A stretch of 64,000 nt of DNA from Apostichopus japonicus. Taxonomy: Eukaryota; Echinodermata; Holothuroidea; Aspidochirotida; Stichopodidae. Positions 36,552 to 49,388 of the stretch are shown here, in pieces. Made by a program: the position numbers and the translations under genes. The notes beneath the pieces were generated by a model. The model saw only the letters and a program-made list of their open reading frames with translations. It searched no databases and had not been told where the DNA came from. Each line of letters starts with the position of its first letter. Position 1 is the first letter of the stretch. Location: NCBI RefSeq assembly GCF_037975245.1, contig NC_092566.1:18201001-18265000 (forward strand), in the 5' to 3' direction.

Positions 36552-36773
36552 AAGCCGGTCCGTTGTGTTGTTGGGGCTGCATAAATATCATTACCCATGC
36601 AATTAGCCTTCATCCATGGCTGAAGGACGAAAAAAAACACGGCGATTATGACCAAGTTAGTGCACAACACCAGCGCCGATTTCACTGGGCCTAGCCAGTA
36701 TGCAGCTCCGAATGAAGCGATCCCTCCTTTTTGTTATGAAATAAAACAAATGGACTTTAACGGTTCGACATAA
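36552..36773 (+). pseudogene. Broken THAP zinc-finger domain (transposase N-terminus)
   Basis: Three frames read in sequence give the order of a THAP domain: CVVG, then GCINI...SLHPWLKDEK, then LVHNTSADFTGPSQYA and finally KQMDFNGST before a stop at 36771. This matches the THAP pattern C-x2-4-C ... SLH.FP.D ... W ... R.DF.GP..Y ... C-x2-H. At least two frameshifts separate the pieces, and the C-x2-H pair expected after the SQYA segment is gone. THAP domains bind DNA and occur at the N-terminus of P and Kolobok transposases. A decayed host THAP gene is the alternative. Confidence 0.55.
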
Positions 36774-37194
36774 AAGAGTCATTCTTCTGTCAAGTAATCC
36801 ACAAAAAACTACTCTGAAGACCAGATCGGGGAACAGGAAACCTCCAATGGGGCAAGTGGCGATCCTTAGGAGGTAGCGCGCCGAGCACTAGTAGTACTAT
36901 AGTATTAGCGTTACTACACTGAAGTCGCAATAGACGAAGAGATTTTACTGTATCATCTAAATTAACACCCCCTTCATTGCTCTATTGTAAACTAATAAGC
37001 TATGAGGTTAGCTTCAGAAGCGATGGGTTACATCTTCTTGTGAACAAATCTCAGTGCCCCAATTTATTTCTGGAATATGCTGGATCAGTTAATTATAGCA
37101 ATAATTTCTTATTCCTATTCCAGGAAAACCATTTATTATGTTGTGGAGGGAGTGGGGGTAATGGGGATGGGTCAAAATAGGTAGGTAAAAAGAT

Positions 37195-37200
37195 TTTATT
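37195..37200 (-). promoter_or_regulatory. Possible poly(A) signal of the ballast-domain gene
   Basis: AATAAA on the minus strand, about 0.9 kb past the gene's stop codon at 38115 and still inside the TTAA element. Position is plausible, but AT-rich DNA gives chance matches. Confidence 0.3.
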
Positions 37201-38114
37201 CCAAAGGTTGTTTAATTAAATCTCAAAGCGATTTATTTTAAAGTCACAGAGCCAAAAATTCACACAACATAGTTCAAGTGTTAAATCATTGAACAAAATT
37301 TATTCAATATCAGTTCTAGACAGTCATTCTGGACAATCTGAACTAACATTAACAACAATCATTGTATTATATGACATAAAAGTAAAACTGTACTTTCCAT
37401 AAACATTATCATTCTTAAATTACACTTATGTAATTTGTGACATCAAAGGAGGTTAAAAGAAAACAACTTACATGAATTTTTTTGCTTTAAGCCTACAAAG
37501 CAGTTGCATGTCCATCGCTATCAATCGTTGTTGTGACAAATTAATTAGAATAATCCAGAAGCAAATACAATACAGGGTTATTTAAACCAAGAAACACTGC
37601 ACGACGCAACTCACATGCAAAAATGTTACCCACGCATGACGACACGTACAACACTGATGGGCAATGTGAAACACAGCATCACACGCATTAAAACAATCAA
37701 AGACCATTAACAGGGTGTACTGCTGAGTTTTTGAAGAAAGACTACAAAACAAACCAACTGCTGCTGAAGAAACAGTCTAAACATTCAAGAGTTCTGCTGC
37801 CTCCATTGGTCTTTATTATGACTTTTCTGTCAAATATCATTGGTGATATGGATATTTTGGCTTCCAGATTAAAGGTACGAATCAAACGAGGTAAATGCCC
37901 CTAAAAAGGTCAATGCCCGTTCCCTTATGCACATATTATATGACATCACGGTCACGCCAATACTTGTGTCCAAATGCTTCAAAACATGCCTTTTCTTTTA
38001 TTGTTGATGTTGGGTCTGGAAAATAACCTTTTCATCCTGAATTAAAAGTCTTGAATTTCAATATATCAACACTGAGGGAACCCTGACGGATTGATAATCC
38101 AACACAATCGTAGT

Positions 38115-38995
38115 TTAGAAAGGCTTCCTATACAATGAGTTTTCTCCTGGCAACTTGAATCCAGTGTAATGACCATTGGCTGGAAAATCACTTCTGATCC
38201 TTTGGACTGCACATGATGGTAGCACAACCCTGACGTGTCTTGCTAGGAACCCCAAGTATCATTAAACCTGTTGACCGTAGGCTATGTATCTGTACTGCCT
38301 GGGAAAAAATTTATGAAAGTTCAAAATGTATTAATGTTGGCCATGATGTCCACAATAACAAGCAGGCACACAATGTACAGTTATGGTTACATTTGTTGTG
38401 ATCATTTTACACCTTCCATGTATCATGAAACATTCTTTTGTTTCAGAAAATTGATTTTCAAAACTCCAGGCCAGAGTACTAGCCAAGTAATAATGAGTAT
38501 GAAATAACACATATAGGCATGGCTGCATAATGCAACTTACATCCCCGAGCCAAACTTTCAGTATGCAACCAACCCTACTAGTACTACACACTCTACATAT
38601 GGGTTGTAAGTTACCGTAACACAACGCACAATACGGTTTAGGGTGTTCCGCGAATTCCAACAACACATGCACAAAATGGACTGGATTTTGTTTTTAAATG
38701 CTTCGTTAATAAATTCTTACCAAGTTGTATGTTCCTTGCAATGGTTTCGAACGGATTTCTTCTTCGATATGTTGTGGAGCTTCAATTTCGGCTCGTTTAA
38801 CAGGCTCGAACTGATACGGTTCTAACACCTCCGCTCCACCCTCAGCGTTCGGTTCAATATTGGAATGATCATCGCCTTCACTCTCTGCTTCGAATATGAG
38901 AAAGGGCACTCTAATTATAGCCCAATTTCACTGCCTAGTGAAGAACCATTATCACTTTGAACTTCGGTTGCCGCATTTGGCTCTGGATCCGCCAT
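38115..38995 (-). pseudogene. Broken gene for a P2X7-type cytoplasmic 'ballast' (zinc-binding) domain
   Basis: Exon 1 (38721-38995) starts at an ATG with context GTGAAATGG. It carries an acidic stretch and LEPYQFEPVKR, the 'PY.FEP' phrase typical of invertebrate stand-alone ballast proteins, and ends at a good donor (AACTTG/GTAAGA). The last exon (38115-38298, acceptor TTCCCAG/GCAG) reads RYIAYGQQV, then two adjacent stops, then ARHVRVVLPSCAVQRIRSDF and PANGHYTGFKLP. This matches the end of the P2X7 C-terminal domain (RY.AYR.F..W..L....R.VLPSC....IR..FP...G.Y.GF..P). Damage: a frameshift in exon 1, stops at 38259-38264, and no recognisable WC.CG.C exon between. In P2X7 this domain binds zinc and guanine nucleotide; the role of stand-alone copies is unknown. 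Confidence 0.65.
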
Positions 38996-39332
38996 TTCAC
39001 AGGAAATTTTGATTTGATATCGCACTTGTGATCGGTGTTTTGTTTAGTAACTACCAGTGTTATGTGTGCTTGTCTACTGTGTACGTGAATGGTACCGTAG
39101 CAGCGACAACAAATATGTGTTCAAAACGTGACGTCACATGACGTCATGCGAATCGGAAAATTTTCGAGTAAACAAAGTTTCAAACGCCGAAAAGGGTAAA
39201 TTCATTCTCAATTTTCGACTTGAAAAATCAAGTTTTAAACTGGCAGATTGGTTGATACATGTTTTAGAGAACATTCTTTGATGGATCCCAAAAATATAGG
39301 ACTTTGAAATTTTCGTGTCATGGCCACTTTAA

Positions 39333-42300
39333 ACTTTTCATTACTGTTTGATACCGCTATTTTGTCTCTTGATATTTTTGTAACGTAGTCACATTTATCT
39401 TTCACTTCTAATATAATTTGCCATGATGGAGTTGCTAGGGATTCTTTATTTTTGTGATCATGGATACTTGCCTGACTCAGACAACAATGACTGGAATCCT
39501 TTTGTCTGTTGTTTGCTATTGTTCTTTCATCCATTCCAATTGGACAGTGCTCATGTTTGCTATTGTTCTTCATCCATGCCATTGTTGACAGTGCTCATTT
39601 ACTTATCCACTGTTCCCAACCCAATAAGCACCAATGTACTCTTCAGTAATATTGGCTGTGCAATCAATCGGTACGTATGAAGATTTCCATACGACAGTTT
39701 CTCATCAGTATTACTTGCTCAGCAAATGAGTTTAAGCATATATAATGGAATTTTGGGAGATAAACAAACAGACACAGGGGAAGCTGATCAAATTTACTCA
39801 TTCATCCTCCGGTAAAATTGTCATCCATTAGCTTTTTGATGTCTTGGCAACTTGTTTGGGACTTGAAGAATAAACTTCTGACTTTTGTAGAGCTCTCTAG
39901 GTTCCAGAAATTTGTGACATGGGTCCTGTCAAATCCCAATTATGTTGTGTTTCTGTGTAATGTTATGATATATAGGGTTGCATAGTAAGTTTCAAACAAA
40001 TAAAATAGTAAGTTTACTACAATTCTAATAGACCCAGGTAGAGAGCTAATATTTAGAAATAGTACTTAAAGTTAGTCAGTTCCTGATTGGGTTGACAGTA
40101 GAGAATGTTTTTTTTTTGTATTTAGCATCAGTAGGGCCAGTACTGTACATCTTAAATTTATTTTGCTTCCTTACTTACATGTCTCCTTGCTACCAAAGCA
40201 CTCTCTTTCCCTGAGCTGTGTCTAGAGTGAGCTGATAAGCTTTTCATCACTCGTACATCACCCTTGGCAACCAGATACTGTACTTCTGGTCACTGACATC
40301 TCTCAACTCATTGCAGATACAAACGGTACTAAAATATGTTAAAGTAGTGCAAAAAGGGACGATTTAGAAAACCCTACTCAGGGCCATGCCACCTACTGTA
40401 GTCACATTCATGTTGCTTATCCTCTTTCAAAGGGATCAGCTTCCTGTCTTATATGTTAGTTTTGATTCAGATATTCCCTGATTTGCTGGAACAAAAAAAA
40501 GAAGCTTTCTAGAACTATAAAACTGACTTCCTTTCAAATTCTTCTTCACAATTAATTGGTCTTTGGCAATTAGAGAGGAGGTCAGCATCCTGCTGTGCTT
40601 GTGGGATAATTGTTGGACAGTGTTGCATTCTGGGTTAAAGCGATGTTAATTTTGAAGCCTGATAGACCGTTGCGTTGCCATAGAGATCTACAGTGTAAAC
40701 TTGTCACACCATAACTTCATGTTTCTCTGGCTCTTTGCATTTATCTCTCACAAGTTTAAAATTCCTTAAATTCTTCTTCCTATGTGACTGTAAAACTGTG
40801 AACATAAAGAACATACATTCACTGACTTTTAGCTCAAAAGTCTACCTTCCATTCCCTCCCTCCCTCCCTCTCTTCCACCCCCCCCCCCTCCCCAACCTCC
40901 AAACTAGCTTTCAAGGGCGGACTGTTGGACATATCACAAAAGTAAGTTTGATCAATATATCCATTTTACTAGGAACTCTGCAGGAACCAATCTACATGTT
41001 TCTAAGGATCGGTCCATAAGTCAAGAGAGTAGCACTGTACTACTACCATCTAAGTACATAGTACATTGACCACCCCCCCCCATCCACCCCATAATGTAGT
41101 GCATTGTTGCTAAGTTACTCTCGTCCATCTTCTTACTCTGATGCCTTATTGACCCTCTCCTTTGTCAAGTTCTCACACTGTCCCAGCTTGAGGTTGAGAC
41201 CGCCTCATGTGGTGAATTGAACTCTTCAAATCCACTGCTATGATTTGAATACAATTTAAGAATGTGAAGGTATTGTTTCCAGTGTATCCAACTGCATAAA
41301 GAATTAAATCCTAAAAATTTTAATTTCCCTCCATACTCCCAAAACAAAGAGGATATCATGTAAGACGTAAAACTGCATCAATATCAAACTCATTAGTCGC
41401 TGGTTGGAAACAATCACTTCTGTCGATCTGTTTTCATTCCATGCTGTTAGGCTGTCACTTCAATGATCTTCTCAAGGGTGGAATCTTGAAATATGACGGA
41501 TAACAAAGACGACTTGACAGAGGTTTTAAAAATTGTTCCACGTTTTTTGTGTCCTTGTGGTATCAGATAGTTGACACTGAAGTTTAGTTGGGTAGCAAAG
41601 TCAGGAATTGAAACAAGCTATTAATGAATCACTCATGAACAAATAGGACCGAGATCCAAACTGGGGTGTGGGAGAGGGAGAGGCAGGGATGCTGTTACTC
41701 TCCCATCATCCCAACACATTCCCTTGTCAGTTTACCTAGAGTTACTGTATGTCTGCCTCCCTCTTCCCCTCCTTGATTCATACTATTGATATGTTGCTTT
41801 GTAAAGATTGAAATGGTGTTGTGTTTGTGGCTATTAACTAATTGCAAATGTTCATGTTCGAAATGTTTGTAGAATAACTTAGTAACAGATGCATACAGTC
41901 ATGAATTTCAGGTCAACAGTTTAACATGCCATTTAAAACTTGTGTCTGCACACAATAGAAGTCGGGGCAAATTTTTGATGAGCGTCCAGTCATCAAAGAC
42001 GACCAAATTTCTGATCGATTGACCAAAAACAGCTTCGATTGACCAAAACCAGCTTTGGAGATGACTAATTGTTAACATAAAATTTAGATTTCATTGTAAC
42101 GTACTGTATCCCCAAAAAACCTGTTAAAAATGATAAAGAGGAATCATAAATAACCTCCATCCCTTTGGAGAGAAAGAAAAGAAAAATTTTGGTAGCCCTA
42201 TGATCCGACCGAAAGGAGAGTTCTACCAGTTGGCTAAAAGCTGGTGTTCTATTCACCAAATCTACACTTCTCTCCTACAGACTGCATAACCACATTTATG

Positions 42301-43284
42301 ATTCTAAAAAAGTATTGCATTCTTTTTATAAACTTTATCAACTCAATTCTTGACTGAAGCTCTCTTTTATTTTATACTGTAACTACTACAACTTTTGCAT
42401 TCTGTTCAGCCAAATTACTGCAGCAGTTAAACATGATATACATTGGACTGCACTACCTATGAGGTATCTCAAGGACCAGAACACAATAGGACTTCTATAG
42501 ATTAAACGTCATCAATAGGCTTTACTGTAGATACCAACACAATCCTTGTTATTGTTATTTGTCAATACTCAAGAATGCAGAACATCTCTGTTGAGGTCCC
42601 ACGATTTATATTGAGAGCTAGTTGAGGGAGGGCGCACTTTCCCTTTTTGCTTTATCAAGGGAGAAGGTCACATATTTCCCTGCACATGTGTGAATGAATG
42701 GCAACCTTGAGGATCTGCATTCACTTTTACTTTGGGACAGGATTCTAGGTCACATATTTGCATACATAATGATGTTAAGTTAAGTGGATGGTATCTTCCA
42801 TATCTTGTTGCTAAAGTATAACAACAGCTCTTCAAAACAATTTTTTTTCACTTCTTTGTTGCATAATTTTCTTTTTACATTGGTGGTAATTTGGTAAAGA
42901 AGTTTCACTGATTACATTTCTAAATTCTAATACTAAATCATCTGTGGAATAGAAAAGAAATGTTTGACAAATATATTTTCCTCAATTAATTCAATGCAAC
43001 TGTTTGAATTATAGAGTTCAATCTGTCTGTAAGGACTTAAGTGAAAATAAAACGTGACTCATAATAGCTTGCTTAGAACTGTTATCTTTGCCATGTAGAA
43101 CTTTCTCAACACAGCACATCCAAACTGCACATAGCCTTGCTTTATAGATATTAAACTTTTGCTTTGATTCTTATATTTGACATAGCTGTTTTTGTATAGC
43201 GCCCTCTTTATTTACATCCTTTTTTTTATATATTTTTTTTTAAGTCTATTGAAGGTTTAGCTGCCTGTAGGAAAGTGTGCTAGT
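39333..43284. other. Non-coding stretch
   Basis: No gene or bounded element seen. A short local duplication built on TTTGCTATTGTTCTT occurs at about 39517-39598. C-rich tracts lie near 40870-40890 and 41070-41080. Open frames here, such as 40735-41019, show no family features. Confidence 0.5.
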
Positions 43285-43312
43285 TGTATGAATGTACATA
43301 TTATGGTGCCAG
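43285..43312. repeat. Left remnant of the tandem array split by the Ginger-type element
   Basis: CTAGTTGTATGAATGTACAT followed by ATTATGGTGCCAG matches the unit starts at about 56980 and 57050 on the other side of the element. The final CCAG is the target duplication. Confidence 0.75.
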
Positions 43313-43446
43313 TGTGGCAGTAATGAGTGTCCGGGCGTCCGTAGGACACTTATTACTAGGAAATAGTGTCTCATTTGCGTGAATAGTGTCTCAGGGACAC
43401 TTTCCCTTGCTTTCTACGCCACCGTGGAAAGTGTCCGGGTTCTCTT
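43313..43446 (+). repeat. Left terminal inverted repeat with GTGTCC sub-repeats
   Basis: Begins at the CCAG duplication. Holds five to six GTGTCC/GTGTCT words in both orientations (e.g. GTGTCCGGGCGTC, GTGTCTCAGGGACAC), likely binding sites for the element's integrase. Confidence 0.8.
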
Positions 43447-44260
43447 TAAAGAGCTTTAACGTGGTTCTGTTGAGTGACAAACATTTCTGGCCCTATCTAT
43501 GTTCCCTTATTACTTAAAAGGAGGTAATTTACTAGCGAAGACCAGGTTGACAATATTATATATCGGTCAGCATGCACCCTCAAAACTCGGTTAAAGCATA
43601 ACTAATACTTCCAGTGTCGACTGTTGTGGGAAGAGGCGGCAAAATGTTATTATTATCATGGAGACTACACTCCAGAGGGACGCTGTCCGCTGTATTTCGA
43701 TCGTCGACTGTCAGAAGGCTGCATAATGAATGTTAAACTTATCTTCCGAACTAATTAGTTATGTCTGTCTGACTCTGCTGCTTATCAATCGTTACTACCA
43801 TTAGGGTAGTTGTTTGGAAGGTCGGAATTTCTAAACGTTGGAGAAAGATCAACCATGTAGGTTGAAGGTAAATGTATTTCAACCGGTACGCGGCGGCGGA
43901 AAGTTCCCCGCCATCCGGAGCATGGAGGTCAAATCCGGGGTCAGAGCAGGGAGTTGTTATGGAAAAAACTCCTGGTCAGAGTCAATATATTTTATTCAGT
44001 ACGCGGGAAATGTGGAAATCTCCCGCTCTACGTTCTAGGTGTGACAAAGTTTTTATTTCACGCATGCGTATTTGCATTCTACTGTAAAATGTATACTGCT
44101 GTTTACTCAGTGAAGTAAGCCGAATGTGCCGTCTAGGCCTACGTCGTTAACGTTACATGTCGCAGGCCCAAAATTTCTTAGTAGTTGAATATTTGCACGC
44201 ACAGTAATTGCATTAAGAGTTGAGACCGTTAGCTTACTTAGCCCGATCTGATATTACAAG

Positions 44261-47200
44261 ATGACTTCTCCTGAGGTGGATACCGATGACGAGTAGGCCT
44301 ACATTATCATTGGAAAATATCTTTCGTCAGGACTGTACCCTGAAAAGTCTACGTTAAATCTAGAAAGATCGATAAGGGGAAGATCGAAGAGCTTTAGACT
44401 GGAGATGCCGATCTAGTTTACGTCGGCCCACATGGCAACGAAGATAGGCCCTTGACCAAAGCCCACAAAATTAAAGCTTACAAGAAGGGTTTGGCGGTAA
44501 GTGTATTATTTGTTTATTTGTATAAAACTTTAAGGAATTATTTCCACTGAAGAAAACGTTCAGCCGGATTATACAGTTGTTATTCTGCCGATTCGAAGTA
44601 AGCTTGCACATTCATATGGTACGGATTCCAAGTCAGGCCAAAATGATTCCATAGATATGCATATAACTTGAACTAAGTGCATTGGCCATTTGGGCCTTGC
44701 AGATTATAGGTATATTTTATTATTTGTAATCACCTAAGAGTAGAACTGAAAAGTCTAAACTTTATTAGTGTTAGAGAATATCGTGATGCATAATTAGTCG
44801 GCAAGACACGAATAGTATTAGGCTACTATAGGCTAGCCTTACTGTAGCCTAGGAGTAGGACTTCGAGAGTTAACCCTATTTGCAAATAATTTGCTTTATT
44901 CAAATTTAAGCCACTCCGATTGGCAATCTCTGAAATAAAGCCTACTTGGTATAATTTATGTTACTGTGGTAGCTTCCAAATCTTCCGGATCAGCTGTCAG
45001 TTACATATCAGCTGTGTAGTGTGTACCCATGCTACCATGAGTATACAAGCTTTTAATTTCAATAATGATTATGTGTTTGAAATTGCTAGGTAACAAACAA
45101 AAAGAAATCTTCAGGATAGGACTTTTCAGATTTTCTGAAAGATATGTCCTGGGATTAGTCCCCTTACTAGTTAAAACACAAGGTAGCAGGGGGGGGGGGG
45201 TCCATGTCTTGTCCATTTTGGAGGATCAATTAAATTAATGAGTGTTGTACTTTATTATCTCTTTTTTTTTAGAGGTTTTCCCATATTTTTTTAATACATT
45301 GGTGCCGGGATGTGCACAGACACTGCAGCAGGTCGAATATATGCTATACTGTAGGTAATCAGTTGGCCACCTGCCCATCACTTCATTGTCAGAAGGTTAG
45401 CTGTGTTGGCTAATAATGTACGATTTAATGGGCCTTTTTGCTGGTGATATTTTAATTATGCAAACATGTACATGGTTATGGTATGAATATTCATTAAACA
45501 TTCTTCCACAGTAATTAAGGTTGTTAATATATGCACAAAACAATGTTGCAATTAAATTAGTGCAGGTTAAACCATGGAGCTATAAACCTGGGATTATAGC
45601 TCCATGATTAAACCAAATTTATATCATTTATATTAAATTTGCAATGTATTATCACATGAAGACACTGCTTGGTGATATACTGTAGTATTGCTAAAATAGT
45701 GACCAGAATGGACCTAAAAACTAATATAGGCCTAGTGTAATCTCTTTGACAAATTTTAGGGTGGGTGAATAAATTTCTATTCAGGAGGATAGCTGGGTGT
45801 TGAGAGAAACAATTGAAAAAAGAGCAAATAAAAATGCACAACAATTTGCTTTCGTTTATCCCACATGTTATCATGAACTTATTTGACCAAATGATAGGAG
45901 TATTTTGGTATAAGACCCTAATTTGAAAGAAAGGGATCTGAGAAGGTGGCTAAATCAATAGAAATATCCGGTTCATTTCTATTTCTGTAAGATTCCTTGT
46001 AGGACACGAGTGGTGACAATTTCACCACCTAAGTATTATTTTCATCGGCATTTCAGCAGGAGGCACATGTACACCTGATTTTGATGGAATCTGCAATGGA
46101 AGTTGTGTAACATGTATTTTTTCTTCAAATACCTATCCTAGCTCATAGGCCTTACATGTTAATGGAATACATATGGACCACCTTATGCGTTCAGCTTATA
46201 AATGCTAGGCCTGGGTCGAAAATACTGTTCACAAGCAGCACAGTTATAAATTACTAAATCACTTTCTTTTTGTCATCTAAAAGCAATATTTGTTTGTATG
46301 ATTGTAACTGCAAAGTCATTCACCATATGCATAGTTATCAACCGATGCTTAAAGTTTGCATCCCTTTGTTGGCCAGTGCAAGAGTATAAGGAGTATGTGT
46401 GGAGATTGCCCAGAGAATGAAAGATCTAGCTCATTCATTTGTTCTTAAAGTTATAATTTACTAAGCATATATTAAAGATGATCATGATGGTGGTACATTC
46501 AGTAGACTTAATGACTTGCAGTACCGTTGCGAATTTTCATGTACTGCAGTCATAAACACAAATTCCGCTAAGAACACATGTTGGTATTTTTTTTAGCTGC
46601 GTATAATTAAAGCAACAGGAAAATCTTTACATAGGACTTCATAATTATCTGATATGAATTTCAAAATGAAAAGAAAACTGAATTGTGATATGAAGCAAGA
46701 ATGACACATGAACATAACAGAGTTCAGTAGTTGAATTGTTGTCATAAAGAAGTATCCGAGAAAATGTCCTAGGTAGTACATTCATATGCAGTTCATAACT
46801 AAAGTACCAACAAAGCCATAGCCTTTTGTCCAAAATTCATCCCCAATGAACCCATATGCTTATTTCAACATCTATTTAAGTAAAATTTGCTACTTGGTTA
46901 ATAACCAAGAAGTCTTTCCTTCCATACTGTAACTCTACAGTGTGAATTTCTGTCATTAATATAAAAAATTCTGCAAATTCCCTTCAAAGATTAATTTGTA
47001 ACATTTCTAAATGCTTACAATATATAGATACCAAAGTACAGGTTGTACGATGGAGGTAAACTCCATGGTTGTACCAATGTATGCTTCCTACATCAGTTAG
47101 GTGTAACCCTGTCATCTCACTGACATTTTCCAAGGCAATTTTCTGACTAACTATCAATCACTCATCCAGGTACTTATACATCTGTCTCCCCCCCCCCCCC

Positions 47201-49388
47201 ACCCCACATTCAAAGGTGATGATAATGGTTACAAGGCCTATGATAGTCCCTATTGACAATTACCATCTAGATTGCAGCTAGATCACTGCATGTGACTTGC
47301 ATCTCACTTAAGAGATTTCCCATTGGACTTCCATATAACAGTTGGGTTTGACAAGTCAGTAAGTAATAGGTTTGGTAATGAAGAAAAAAATTGGTAACAG
47401 AATCTTCCAGTGTGAGTTACAATAAAAAAATAAAAACAATTGAATGTTTAGCATTTTACAAAACTCAGATATAAATCACTTGAACATCAGTTGTATGATT
47501 ATATTGTGTATGGTTCTGAATGCCATTTTACTTCTTTTTTTAGATGGGTGTGGATATGATTGGACCCCTTCCAGAGACCATCAATGGGAATAAGTACATC
47601 ATATAAGCCCTATGTGACTATTTTTCAAAATGGCCAGAGGCTGTTGCTGTAAGAAACAAAACAGCAAAAACTGTTGCAAACTTTCTGTTTGAAACCATGG
47701 CCAGGTAAATATCCATCTACTTTGTTTCTACTTTACATGGAATTAGTTACGCAGACCTACATTTGCACTGTTTTAGCTGTGACCCAGAAAGCGGCCAAAT
47801 GGTTACAGGAATTTATAGAAGCTGTTTTTTAAGTTAATGTCAATAAAATGTTAGTGGGATATGGTCAGTGCTTTTAACTTATTTTTTTTTTTAAATCAGT
47901 GCTGAAATGATTTCCTGATTAAACCATGCAGCCATTCTGCAGATGCCAGTAGTTCATTACATTACTCGTAATCAATACTTTAACAATAGTTATTTAAATG
48001 TTTCCATTTATTTAGATTTGGGTGCATGAAAATTGTCATCTCAGACCAGAGAGGAGAATTTGTTAATGCTCTGAACAAGTCCCTGTTTGACATGATAGGG
48101 GTGTAACACAGAGAATCCTCTAGCTACCACCCACATACCAATGGGCTTGATGAAAGATTCAACCAAACTCTGCAAAGGTCACTCATCAAGGTTGTCAATG
48201 AAAACCAAGATGACTGAGATGAAATGCTGTCTTCAATTCTCATGGGGTACCATACAGCCAAACATGGTTCAATAGGTCTTTCACCTTTTGCTGTGATGTT
48301 TGGAAGGTTTGTAATAATTTAAACCTACCATTGCTGAATAGAGATTTACATTTGCTAAGGCCATATACAGAGAAAAGCAATCAGGGATAAGAGAGTTTGG
48401 ACAAATCTTGCATAGCTACACCAGTCCTCTGTATGATAAAATCTAATTTGACACATCCCAGGTCCTGGGAAAAACCGCTAAATAGAGGACCATCAATAAC
48501 CCAATTTAAGTTACAATATCTAAACAAATAAATATTAACCCTGTATATGGTACACTCTGCAGCAAGTACAAAATATGAGCATTCATTAAACTGTAAATGC
48601 ATGCCCATTAATTTAAAAGATACATGCAATTAATGCCACTGACATTGGTTTTGTTTTTCATATACTATATATTTATCATAATTGGCTGGTATGCAAGTTG
48701 GACGTATAACAGCACAGAATATATATAAGGGTTTTATATTTGTGCTTGTTTGAGTATGTGATGTGACTCAAATTTCTGGTTCAATGGTCTTAATAGTGAA
48801 AATAATATATATAAAAATTTATTTCTTCTTCAGTCAACAAAGTGTTGTGAATAATTGATTGTTCATTTATCTTCATATATCCAGAGAGCAATGCTACCAG
48901 TCGACATGGAAGACTCCACTGTCCAACCAGAAGCTCCTAAGTACAGACTGCAGCGATGCACAGCGGGAGAGGGTTTTTCAACTCATGTCACAGTCGTGGG
49001 ACATAATCAAAGGTGTTGTGAAAGAAAATATTGGCAAAGCCCAAGAACGGCAAAAAAAGAATTTGGATAATAGGCACCAAAAAAGGTAATTATATAATGC
49101 TATGTTGTACATTGAAGTTGTAGTTAAATGAATGGCAACATATGCATTGTATTATGATGTTTACGTATATCTGCTGGATTTTATTTTATTCAGAGCTTCG
49201 AAGTTGGTTCCAGTGTTCTCGTACGGAATGCTAGAAAGGATGCCCGAATAGGAGGGAAGCTTGAAAACTCTCGGCTAATTGGGCCGTATGAAGTGAAGGC
49301 TGTGAATGAGAAAGGACTGTACACACTTATGAACAGTACCACAGGCCTTCCTCAGAAGAAGAAATTCAATTCAATTTTACTTAAATAA
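44261..49388 (+). pseudogene. Decayed multi-exon integrase gene of the Ginger-type element
   Basis: Exons seen: 44261-44496, 47544-47704, 48016-48306, 48887-49085 and 49194-49388, with GT-AG borders and matching phases. The first begins with an ATG (MTSPEVDTDDE) and is frame-broken. The second and third form a retroviral-type integrase core: first Asp in GVDMIGPLPE, second Asp in VISDQRGEF, and Glu in DERFNQTLQ, with 35 residues between the last two. The last exon encodes RLIGPYEVKAVNEKGLY, a GPY-type module, then a stop. In-frame stops follow KYII in the second exon, and DMIGV and NQDD in the third; a frameshift splits the fourth. An H2C2 zinc finger expected before the core was not found. 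Closest in style to Ginger/GIN integrases rather than to the Gypsy pol at 60-64 kb. Confidence 0.8.

Larger units (their letters stand above)
36191..39332 (+). mobile_element. Kolobok-type DNA transposon, 3.1 kb, with TTAA target site
   Basis: TTAA lies at both ends (36191-36194 and 39329-39332). Directly inside are 19-base inverted ends, AGAGGCCATGACACGAAAA on the left and AGTGGCCATGACACGAAAA inverted on the right, with one mismatch. A broken THAP zinc finger lies on the plus strand near the left end. TTAA target sites plus a THAP-bearing transposase are features of the Kolobok superfamily. The remainder of a transposase was not recognised. On the minus strand the element carries a broken gene for a P2X7 ballast domain. 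TGACGTCA-type words occur near both ends (about 36373 and 39130). PiggyBac also uses TTAA but lacks THAP. Confidence 0.75.

Noticed and set aside
38331-38672. Cys-rich minus-strand frame of 113 codons as the missing zinc exon of the ballast-domain gene
   Set aside because: It has several cysteines and lies between the recognised exons, but lacks the expected WC.CG.C pattern and shows no good acceptor. Left unassigned.
40735-41019. 94-codon plus-strand frame
   Set aside because: Contains a pyrimidine-rich low-complexity core (SLPLFHPPPLP) and no supporting signals.
46060-46110. CAGGAGGCACATGTACACC as the missing H2C2 finger exon of the Ginger integrase
   Set aside because: The frame is open for only about 20 codons and lacks the paired cysteines.
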